Shown here piece by piece: positions 38,452 to 45,602 of a stretch of 64,000 nt of DNA. A program made the position numbers and the translations under genes. Numbering within the stretch: the stretch's first letter is position 1; every line of letters begins with the position of its first letter. This stretch comes from Dyella kyungheensis. Its GTDB lineage: Bacteria > Pseudomonadota > Gammaproteobacteria > Xanthomonadales > Rhodanobacteraceae. The stretch spans positions 100,538 to 164,537 of the forward strand of contig NZ_JADIKC010000008.1 of NCBI RefSeq assembly GCF_016905005.1, written 5' to 3'. Under the pieces are notes generated by a model, which was not told the origin of the DNA, searched no databases, and was given only the letters and a program-made list of their open reading frames with translations.

Positions 38452-40188
38452 ATGACATCCCAACTTCTCCAGATAAAGAACATGCCGACCAAGTCCCGTC
38501 CCGCAGCGCGTTCAGGCGCGCTCGCCTTTGCCATATCGCTCGCCTGCTCGGGTGCTGCCCACGCCCAGGCATTGCCAGGCATTCCCGCGCAGATCCCCAA
38601 CGCAGGCTTGTTGATGCAGCAGGTGCCGCAACAGCCGTCGACCGTGCCACCGTCCGACCTGGACTTGCGCATGGCCCGTCCAACGAACGAGCACGCCAAG
38701 GATGCGCATGCGTTCCAGGTCAATGGCGTGCAGATCGAAGGCAATAGCTTGCTGCCTGCCGACAAGCTCCATGCGCTGGTGGCCGACAGCGAGGGCAAGC
38801 GGTTGACGCTGGACGATCTCGATACGCTTGCCGATCGCATCAGCACGGCCTATCTCAAGGCGGGCTATCCGCTGGTGCGCGTCTACGTGCCGGCGCAGAC
38901 GCTCAAGGGCGGCGTCGTGACGATTGCCGTGGTCGAAGCCCGCTATGGCAAGGTGGTGCTGCAGAACAACAGCGCCGTCAGCGAGATCACGCTGCGTTCC
39001 GCACTCGCGGCGCTGCAGCCGGGCCAGCCTGTTTCCAACGCCACGCTGGAGCGCAGCCTGCTGCTGCTTTCGGATATTCCCGGCGCGCAGAGCAGTTCAG
39101 CCATCCGCCCGGGCGATCAGCCGGGCACCTCGGATCTGGTCGTCGATGTGAATTCCGCGCCGCGTTATACGGGTACGGTAGGCCTGGACGATTTCGGCAA
39201 CGAGTACACGGGACGCGCGCGCGTCAGCGGCAGCTTCGACGTCAACGGCCTGCTGCATCGCGGCGACCTGCTCGACTTCAACGCGCTCAGTTCCGGCGGC
39301 GGCATGAACTATGTGCAGGGCGGCTATCGCTACCTGTTGGACGGGCAGGGCACGACCCTGCGTGCGGGCGTCTCGGCGCTGCACTATCACCTGGGCGACG
39401 ATCTTTCGGCACTGGATGCCCATGGTTCGGCGCTGGTGGGCAGTGTCACGCTGACCCAGCCGTTCATTCGCAATACGGCGGGCAACCTGTACGGGCAGCT
39501 GGAATTCGATCACAAGCTGCTCAAGGACGACCTGGGTCTGGTGCAGATCGACAACGATCGCCAAGCCAATGTGTGGACGGCGTCGCTGGCGGGCGACCAG
39601 CGCGACAGCCATGGTGTGACCAACTTCAATGCCAGCGTTTCCCGCGGCAAAGTGGACTTTACCGACGATCTCGCCGAACTGATCGACACCATCACGTCGC
39701 AGACGCAGGGCTCCTACACCAAGTACAGCGTGTCGGTGTCGCGCCTGCAGCAGCTCGGCGCCAACGACGCGCTGTATGCCGGCTATACGCAACAATGGGC
39801 GAACAAGAACCTGGACACGTCCGAGCAGTTCTTCCTCGGCGGCGCCAACACCGTGCGCGGCTACGACACCGGCGCGGTTTCCGGGTCCGAAGGCAACCTG
39901 TTCACTGTCGAATACCGCCATGATTTCGGTTTCGCCGGCATCCCGGGCCGCTTCCAGGGCACGGTGTTTGCCGACACCGGCCGCGTGGAGGTCTACAAGA
40001 ACCCCTTTTCCACCGGTGTGAACAGCGGTCGCCTGAGCAGCGCGGGCCTGGGCCTGCACTGGGCCGTTTCGGGTGACTGGGTTATCGCCGCATCCGCTGC
40101 CCACAAGATCGGCGCAACGCCTGACCTGCTGCAGAACGCCGATACCAAGACCCGCGTATGGGTGCAGGTGCAGAAGGGCTTCAACTAA
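38452..40188 (+). CDS. TpsB outer-membrane transporter (ShlB/FhaC family)
   Basis: A 578-residue two-partner secretion transporter. After the signal peptide (ending AAHAQA) comes a Pro-rich linker, a POTRA_2 domain (FQVNGVQIEGNSLLPADKL, about 86-104), a second POTRA (about 165-240) and a 16-strand barrel with the family's L6 motif VRGYDTGAVSGSEGN (about 477). The final strand ends VWVQVQKGFN. It should secrete the preceding exoprotein. The frame opens with a GTG at 38413 overlapping the tpsA stop (GTGA); I use ATG 38452, and ATG 38482 directly before the signal peptide is also possible, with no strong ribosome site for any of them. The two genes form an operon. Confidence 0.9.
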   Translation: MTSQLLQIKNMPTKSRPAARSGALAFAISLACSGAAHAQALPGIPAQIPNAGLLMQQVPQQPSTVPPSDLDLRMARPTNEHAKDAHAFQVNGVQIEGNSLLPADKLHALVADSEGKRLTLDDLDTLADRISTAYLKAGYPLVRVYVPAQTLKGGVVTIAVVEARYGKVVLQNNSAVSEITLRSALAALQPGQPVSNATLERSLLLLSDIPGAQSSSAIRPGDQPGTSDLVVDVNSAPRYTGTVGLDDFGNEYTGRARVSGSFDVNGLLHRGDLLDFNALSSGGGMNYVQGGYRYLLDGQGTTLRAGVSALHYHLGDDLSALDAHGSALVGSVTLTQPFIRNTAGNLYGQLEFDHKLLKDDLGLVQIDNDRQANVWTASLAGDQRDSHGVTNFNASVSRGKVDFTDDLAELIDTITSQTQGSYTKYSVSVSRLQQLGANDALYAGYTQQWANKNLDTSEQFFLGGANTVRGYDTGAVSGSEGNLFTVEYRHDFGFAGIPGRFQGTVFADTGRVEVYKNPFSTGVNSGRLSSAGLGLHWAVSGDWVIAASAAHKIGATPDLLQNADTKTRVWVQVQKGFN

Positions 40189-40219
40189 GCGGGAATAAGC
40201 GAATACCGGGCCGCCGGGA

Positions 40220-41185
40220 TCATGCCTGCATGGCACGACCCGGCTTCGCCCGCCGCCGGTCGATCGTTCCCGCAAAGCCATCCAGCAGCGTCTTGAGGCC
40301 GAACTCGAACAGTTCGTCCAACTTCAGATCGTAGCCACCCTTGAAATGACTGATCAAACGGGTGAACGCCGGATATTGTCCCGACGCAATAAGGCTTGAA
40401 AACGCGTTGGCCTGCGCGTCCATCCATGCCTCGTCAGACAAGCCCGTGCTCGCCTCTGCCTGCGCTTTGCGTTCGATATGGATGGCCAAACCATGCACGT
40501 AGCCGTAGAGCACGATATGCAGGTGCATGGTGGTGGCAGGATCGAGGCGGCAGGGTTCCAGTGCATCGAACACGACCTCGGCGTGCGCCATCAGATGGGG
40601 AAGCAGCAAGGGACGGGTCAGCGTATGGATATTCGCCAGCCATGGATGCCGGGTGTAGAGCTCCCATAAGATGCGTGCGCTGCACGTCAGCCGCTCCCGC
40701 CAGTTCAACGCGCCACGGGCTGGCGGCGCCAGTTCGCCAAAGGCGGCATCCGCCATCAAGAGAATCAGCGACTCTTTGCTGTCCACGAATCGGTACGGCG
40801 ACATGGTGGCCACACCCAGCCTTGCAGCGATGCCCCGCATCGTTATGGCGCTGAGCCCTTCGCGATCGGCGATCTCGATGGCTGTTTGAACGACGCGCTC
40901 GCGCGTGAGCTCCTGCTCGGAGGCGGGCTGATTCGGCTGCCGCTGCTTCGGCGCCGCTTGGACCGGCGTAGCCACCGTGGTGCCGCTACGCGCGTGTGCC
41001 ACGATCCACCCTTCATGACGCAACAACGTAAGCGCCTTGGTGGCGGTGGCCAGAGCCACGTTCCATTCGCGCGCGAGCTGTCGGGTCGACGACAACCGGT
41101 CACCCGGACGCAACGCTCCGTCGGCCATCTTCGACTTGAGCGCCGCCGCCATGAGCAAATACGGAGGTGGGTCCTTCAGTGGCAT
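40220..41185 (-). CDS. GntR-TetR chimeric transcriptional regulator
   Basis: A 321-residue protein joining two DNA-binding domains. Residues about 6-72 are a GntR winged helix (YLLMAAALKSKMADGALRPGDRLSSTRQLAREWNVALATATKAL). A linker of about 25 residues rich in Gln, Pro and Ala leads to a TetR helix-turn-helix at about 93-140 (VVQTAIEIADREGLSAITMRGIAARLGVATMSPYRFV) and a TetR_C ligand domain to the end. The same combination is known from regulators of drug-efflux and tailoring genes. It diverges from an FAD monooxygenase gene, so it probably represses that gene. Both domains look intact, with no frameshift. Confidence 0.88.
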   Translation of the reverse strand: MPLKDPPPYLLMAAALKSKMADGALRPGDRLSSTRQLAREWNVALATATKALTLLRHEGWIVAHARSGTTVATPVQAAPKQRQPNQPASEQELTRERVVQTAIEIADREGLSAITMRGIAARLGVATMSPYRFVDSKESLILLMADAAFGELAPPARGALNWRERLTCSARILWELYTRHPWLANIHTLTRPLLLPHLMAHAEVVFDALEPCRLDPATTMHLHIVLYGYVHGLAIHIERKAQAEASTGLSDEAWMDAQANAFSSLIASGQYPAFTRLISHFKGGYDLKLDELFEFGLKTLLDGFAGTIDRRRAKPGRAMQA

Positions 41186-41222
41186 TTCGCTGCCCTTAAC
41201 TGAGCTAGTACAGATGGGCCCG

Positions 41223-41300
41223 GATCTTAGATCTGTTCCAGCCCATTAGCCACATTGATCGGATAGGTGGCGCGGGACATGCTGGCTTGTACATCGTACA
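41223..41300. promoter_or_regulatory. Two palindromes in the regulator/monooxygenase gap
   Basis: GATCT-T-AGATC (41223-41233) and TGTAC-ATC-GTACA (41288-41300) are perfect dyads in the 180-bp gap between the divergent genes. Two different sites would suit a regulator with two different DNA-binding domains; which one is bound is not known. Confidence 0.5.
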
Positions 41301-41365
41301 TGCGGCGATCGGGCGGCGCCCGCGCCGGTTTTCCATCAGAGCGCATGTCGCGCCATAGGACGTTG

Positions 41366-42565
41366 ATGAAAAAGGTGCTCATTTCAGGAGCCGGCATTGC
41401 CGGCTCCGCGCTGGCGTATTGGTTGAATCACTGCGGCTTTGACACGACGCTGATCGAGCGATCACCGGTGCTGCGGCTCGGTGGGCAAGCCGTGGATATC
41501 CGTGGTGTCGCGTTGAAGGTCGTGGCGAAGATGGGTCTTGGCAGGAAAGTCCGGAGCATGCGTACGCGCATGCGCGGCATGTCAGTGCTCGATGGCGACG
41601 GCGACGAGATCAGCCGATCGACCGAAATGACCTTCAGTAGCGGCCGGCTTGACGGCGATGACGTGGAGCTACTTCGCGAAGACCTGGCGCAACTGTTCTA
41701 CGAGCGCATAAGCGACAGCTCCCGCTATATCTTCGGCGATTCGATTCGCACCATCGACCAGAAGGCCGATGGCGTTCGCGTCACCTTTGAGCACGCATCA
41801 GCCGGCGATTTCGATCTGGTCATTGGGGCCGATGGTCTGCACTCGCGGGTGCGTGCGTTGTGCTTTGGCGACGAAGATCAATGCCTGGCCCCACTCGGCA
41901 TGCAGACCGCGATCTTCAGCACGGACAACTTTTTGGGGCTCAAGGATTGGCAGGTATGGCTACGCGGCGGCGACGCGGGTTATGGCATCTATCCCGTCCG
42001 CAACAATAGCGAACTAAGAATTACCCTGGGTTATGCCGCCGATGGTGCGGGTCGCGGCATTGACGATGTCGATTGGCAAAAGCACCGCGCGGCCGAGCGA
42101 GTCGGACACCTGCGCTGGAAGACGCCGGCGATTGTCGAGGCGATGTGGGCAGCCAAAGACTTCTACACCGACGTCATGGCGCAAATCCACATGCCACGCT
42201 GGTCGACCGGACGAATCGCCCTGCTGGGCGACGCGGCCTATTGCGCGTCGCCACTCTCTGGTCAAGGCACCAGCCTCGCGTTGGTGGGCGCTTATGTTAT
42301 GGCTAACGAACTTTCCAGAGGAAATGGCGATCATGGTGCGGCCTTCGATCGTTACGAAGAGCGCATGCGTCCCTTTGTGCTGCGCAACCAGGCACTCGCC
42401 ACGGAAAGGCCGCTTCAACCCGCGTCACCGCAGTCGATTGATGCGGCGAAGAACGCGATCTCGCTTGATGATCTTGACGCCGTGACACCGAACGCGCAGC
42501 GATCACAGGCGACGGCCAGGATGAAAAGAGATCCGACCTCTTCTGCAGCTCGTCGCGAGACTTGA
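41366..42565 (+). CDS. FAD-dependent monooxygenase (TetX/PHBH fold)
   Basis: A 399-residue flavoprotein hydroxylase. The N-terminal FAD motif is VLISGAGIAGSALAYWL (residues 4-20), the second is DFDLVIGADGLHSRVR (about 150-165, the DG motif) and the third is GRIALLGDAAYCASPLSGQGTSLALVGAYVMA (about 282-313, the GD motif). The type uses NAD(P)H and O2 to hydroxylate aromatic or tetracycline-like compounds; the substrate is unknown. AGGA lies 6 bp before the ATG. The tail (ARMKRDPTSSAARRET) is low-complexity and may reflect a shifted stop. The divergent GntR-TetR gene probably regulates it. Confidence 0.85.
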   Translation: MKKVLISGAGIAGSALAYWLNHCGFDTTLIERSPVLRLGGQAVDIRGVALKVVAKMGLGRKVRSMRTRMRGMSVLDGDGDEISRSTEMTFSSGRLDGDDVELLREDLAQLFYERISDSSRYIFGDSIRTIDQKADGVRVTFEHASAGDFDLVIGADGLHSRVRALCFGDEDQCLAPLGMQTAIFSTDNFLGLKDWQVWLRGGDAGYGIYPVRNNSELRITLGYAADGAGRGIDDVDWQKHRAAERVGHLRWKTPAIVEAMWAAKDFYTDVMAQIHMPRWSTGRIALLGDAAYCASPLSGQGTSLALVGAYVMANELSRGNGDHGAAFDRYEERMRPFVLRNQALATERPLQPASPQSIDAAKNAISLDDLDAVTPNAQRSQATARMKRDPTSSAARRET

Positions 42566-42686
42566 ACAAAGTCGAACACGTCTTCTCGATGGAGAGTCAG
42601 TGGCGCCGCGCGTCGTTGCGGGACCGTGCCGAAGGGCACGTACCCCACAACGATTTGACGTGGCACCATGCCCCGCCGCTTAACCG

Positions 42687-42827
42687 ATGCGATGGGCTCG
42701 ACGAGAGCCACTGGCGGCGTTCTTCGATACCGGAGACCAGACGCTGGCAAGTCCAGGTAAGCGCGTCGATCTCGAAGCCAACACAGCGCTGGCTCGCCTC
42801 TGCCAGTTCTATCGGGACATATTGTGA
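42687..42827 (+). CDS. Small ORF or gene remnant coupled to the next gene
   Basis: A 46-codon frame (starting MRWARREPLAAFFDTGDQ, ending ALARLCQFYRDIL) whose TGA overlaps the GTG start of the following membrane-protein gene by 4 bp (GTGA). The sequence looks protein-like but no family is recognised. It has no clear ribosome site, and a stop lies just upstream, so it may be the 3' end of a broken gene whose earlier part (about 42590-42680) is in another frame. The rest of the 42566-42823 gap shows nothing else. Confidence 0.35.
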   Translation: MRWARREPLAAFFDTGDQTLASPGKRVDLEANTALARLCQFYRDIL

Positions 42828-43561
42828 TATTTGTCGTTGCATTGCTCGTCATGGCATCGCTGTTCTGTGCCGATCAGCTCTGGCGAAAAAGACGTTCGGT
42901 TCATCGCAAGTGGATGCTCAAGGAAAACTACGCCTTCGTGCTGATTCCACTGGTGACATGGGCCTTGGTCTTCTCGGTTGACTGGCTGATCACCCGCCAC
43001 CTCCATCACGACTGCTGCGGTGGGCTGGACGCTCATGCGCACAACTCCAATCCCGGTTCACTTGCCCGGTCGCGTGGCGAGGAACATGTGCTGACGCTTG
43101 GCATGTCCTTGAGCGAGTACACCGAACGCTTCGACCGCTTGTCCGGCGACAGGGAGTTGCATGTTTTACTGCGCCCCGCAGTCAAGCGCATCGCGGGGGA
43201 TGAGCGCGCGTTTACGGCGCTATTGCGCGAAGACTTGCAGGTGACCGGTACGTTGTCGGATCACACGCTGGTCCAGGTCGTTGTCCTGGCTTCCGTCAAT
43301 GACGACACGCAGGTCAAAGCCGAGCAGCGGGAGGCGGTCATTACCGGATTGCTCGCGGGGATGAGCGGCGAGCGCGAACAGGATGTTGCGGATCTGGTAG
43401 ACCAGTTGACTGCAGAAGTCGAGCGTAACGAACGGGAAGGCCGGTTTCCCGCGGTGAGCAAGCAGGCCTTCGGCCGCTTTGAATTGTCGCTATCCAGTTC
43501 GGACGGCTATCTGCACGCGTACGGGCTCAACAGGGCGGACGACGACTCGTCGCTCCGTTGA
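42824..43561 (+). CDS. Inner-membrane protein of unknown function
   Basis: A 245-residue protein starting at GTG (GTGA overlap). Two membrane segments lie at about 1-17 (MIFVVALLVMASLFCADQLW region) and 37-57 (AFVLIPLVTWALVFSVDWLI). A His/Cys-rich stretch RHLHHDCCGGLDAHAH follows at about 58-74 and could bind metal. The C-terminal 150 residues are hydrophilic and helical (LLRPAVKRIAGDERAF, AGMSGEREQDVADLVDQLTAEVERNEREG). No family is recognised. It may pair with the small upstream frame; it is unlikely to belong with the M24 gene, 224 bp further on. Confidence 0.65.
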   Translation: MIFVVALLVMASLFCADQLWRKRRSVHRKWMLKENYAFVLIPLVTWALVFSVDWLITRHLHHDCCGGLDAHAHNSNPGSLARSRGEEHVLTLGMSLSEYTERFDRLSGDRELHVLLRPAVKRIAGDERAFTALLREDLQVTGTLSDHTLVQVVVLASVNDDTQVKAEQREAVITGLLAGMSGEREQDVADLVDQLTAEVERNEREGRFPAVSKQAFGRFELSLSSSDGYLHAYGLNRADDDSSLR

Positions 43562-43785
43562 ACACGGCGAGCCTGCCAGTGAGACGTGCGGCCGATTCGG
43601 CAGCGTGGCTCTCGTGAAGGAACCCGGATTCGAATCAGGCGTTGAATGAAAGCAGCGCCGTCCTGCGCCACGGCCTTTCAATGGCCAGCCATGGGCCGGG
43701 CCATCGACGCGAGGTTGGGCAGTAGCCGCGTAGCCAACGCTGGCCTCATACTGCGAAGCACCCTTAACATCGGTCCGGAGTCTCC

Positions 43786-45060
43786 ATGCGTCGTCGCGAC
43801 TTTCTCACGGGAGCGGTAGCTGCCACTGCCGCTGTGTCCACGGCCGCTCTGTTGCGCGGCCAGTCGGCGCAAGCCAGCCCTGCCGCGCCCAACGCGTTGG
43901 CCGGATTGACCTCCATGACCACCGGCGCCAAGCCGATTTCGGTGGAAGAGCGCAGGGCACGGATCGCCAAGCTGCAACGGCTGATGGTCGAGCAGAAGAT
44001 CGGTGCCTTGATCCTGGAGTCGGGCTCGAGCCTGGATTACTTCACGGGCATCCAGTGGCACCGTTCGGAGCGCACGACGGCCGCGGTGATTCCGGCCCGC
44101 GGTGGCGTTGTCGTCGTGACGCCGGCCTTCGAAGAGCCTTCGATCCGCGAGACCCTGGCGGTGGGCGACGATGTGCGGCCGTGGAACGAACATGAGAACC
44201 CGTTCGCCCTCATCGTGGCTGCGCTTCGCGATCGCGGCGTGACCTCCGAGCCGATCGCCTTCGAATCCACCACGCGCCTGTTCATCGTCGATGGAGTGCG
44301 CGAAGCAAGCGCGGGAGCCTACCGTGTGGTTTCCGGCGACGCCCTGGTCAAAGCCGTCCGTCTGATCAAGACCCCGGCCGAACTCGCGCTGATGCAGACC
44401 GCCAACGACGTCACCCTGGCGGCGCTGCGCTACGTGCATGGCCATGTCCGCTCGGGCATGCGCCCGGACGAGATCGCCACCATGATGAACGCCGCCACCG
44501 AAGCACTGGGTGGCGCACCGGAGTTCGCGCTGGTGTTGATCAACGAGGCCAGCGCCTATCCGCACGGTTCGCATCAGCCGCAGACCCTGCACGAAGGCTC
44601 GGTGATCCTGATGGACGTGGGCTGCACCGTGCACGGCTATCAATCGGATATCTCGCGCACCTGGGTGATGGGCGAGCCGACGGCGAAACAGCGAAAGGTC
44701 TGGAACACCGTCAAGCGCGGCCAGGAGATCGCATTGGCCACCGCCAAGCTGGGCACGCCAGTGGGCACCATCGACGACGCTGTGCGCGGCTACTACGAAA
44801 GGGAAGGCTGGGGCCCCGGCTACAAGCTGCCGGGCCTTCCCCACCGCACCGGCCACGGCATCGGCCTGGACGGCCACGAGTCGCCCTATCTCGTGCATGG
44901 CGATGCCACGCCGCTGGCGGTGGGCATGTGTTTTTCCGACGAGCCCGGGCTCTATATTCCCGGCGAATTTGGCATCCGTCTGGAAGACTGCTGGCACATG
45001 ACCGAGACCGGCCCGAGACTTTTCACCGGCCTCGCCAAGTCGATCGACGATCCGATCTGA
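43786..45060 (+). CDS. Tat-exported M24 peptidase (Xaa-Pro aminopeptidase type)
   Basis: A 424-residue metallopeptidase. The N-terminus MRRRDFLTGAVAATAAV carries a twin-arginine motif and an Ala-rich hydrophobic core ending at about residue 31 (AQASP), so it should be exported folded. A creatinase-type N-domain (about 55-180) precedes the pita-bread M24 domain. The five metal ligands are visible: Asp pair in DVGCTVHGYQSDISRTW (about 282-298), His in HRTGHGIGLDGHE (about 355), Glu in SDEPGLYIPGEFGIRLED (about 385 and 400). It should remove N-terminal residues before proline in periplasmic peptides. No ribosome site stands out besides GGAG about 10 bp upstream. It has no obvious operon partner. 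Confidence 0.88.
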   Translation: MRRRDFLTGAVAATAAVSTAALLRGQSAQASPAAPNALAGLTSMTTGAKPISVEERRARIAKLQRLMVEQKIGALILESGSSLDYFTGIQWHRSERTTAAVIPARGGVVVVTPAFEEPSIRETLAVGDDVRPWNEHENPFALIVAALRDRGVTSEPIAFESTTRLFIVDGVREASAGAYRVVSGDALVKAVRLIKTPAELALMQTANDVTLAALRYVHGHVRSGMRPDEIATMMNAATEALGGAPEFALVLINEASAYPHGSHQPQTLHEGSVILMDVGCTVHGYQSDISRTWVMGEPTAKQRKVWNTVKRGQEIALATAKLGTPVGTIDDAVRGYYEREGWGPGYKLPGLPHRTGHGIGLDGHESPYLVHGDATPLAVGMCFSDEPGLYIPGEFGIRLEDCWHMTETGPRLFTGLAKSIDDPI

Positions 45061-45099
45061 TCGGGCGCGGAATGGCCGTTTGGCGTTTTTGAAAGCGCC

Positions 45100-45140
45100 G
45101 CTTTCGAGTGGGGATTCAGCCGGTCGTCGCAACGACCGGC
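45100..45140. repeat. IS30-end-like sequence with a 9-bp hairpin
   Basis: The 34 bp at 45100-45133 match 63850-63883, just upstream of the IS30-type transposase, at 29 positions. A perfect 9-bp hairpin (GCCGGTCGT 45119-45127, ACGACCGGC 45132-45140, 4-nt loop) overlaps it. No transposase is nearby, so it may be a solo element end or a preferred insertion site. Confidence 0.5.
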
Positions 45141-45206
45141 GGTAGGCACGAAGTTGTAGATAGTGAGCTCCGACTCAGCTACCTCACCACGGTATGCCCC
45201 CACCGC

Positions 45207-45602
45207 TCAGCGATCGCTGGTCGGTTCCTCGCCGGTGATCTGGCGCTGCATGCGATCGAGATACGCATCGAGTTCCTGCGCGTTGGCGAACACCTCGTTC
45301 ACCGGAACCGCTTTCACGATGTCGAATACCTTGCGCACCTGAGGCCGGGGATTGAGCAGCAGCGTGTGTCCGTTGCGTGCGCGCATCGTTCGACGGATCT
45401 TGGCGATGCTGCGCAAGCCGGCGCTGCTGATGTACTCGAGTTCGGAAAGATCCAGCACGACCGTGCTTTCCTCGGGAAGGCGCGGCAGCACGTCCAGCAT
45501 GGCCAGATCGAAGTCGTTGAAGGTCTGGGCGTCGAGCCGTCCATGGAGATGGAGGATCGTACGGCTGGGTGACTCGTTTTCAACGTTCAGGCTGAAGGTC
45601 AT
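45207..45602 (-). CDS. STAS-domain anti-sigma factor antagonist
   Basis: A 131-residue single STAS domain. The conserved phospho-acceptor region is LSELEYISSAGLRSIAKI (about 51-68; serine in SSAG), preceded by LHGRLDAQTFNDF. Such proteins bind an anti-sigma-type kinase when unphosphorylated and release its target. Its ATG at 45602 lies 22 bp inside the 3' end of the phosphatase/kinase gene, so the two are translationally coupled and very likely partners. An unusually Asp/Glu-rich tail follows residue 110. Confidence 0.88.
   Translation of the reverse strand: MTFSLNVENESPSRTILHLHGRLDAQTFNDFDLAMLDVLPRLPEESTVVLDLSELEYISSAGLRSIAKIRRTMRARNGHTLLLNPRPQVRKVFDIVKAVPVNEVFANAQELDAYLDRMQRQITGEEPTSDR

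Noticed and set aside
43620..43650. GGATTCGAATC, resembling a tRNA T-arm
   Set aside because: No cloverleaf, acceptor stem or anticodon arm can be formed around it.
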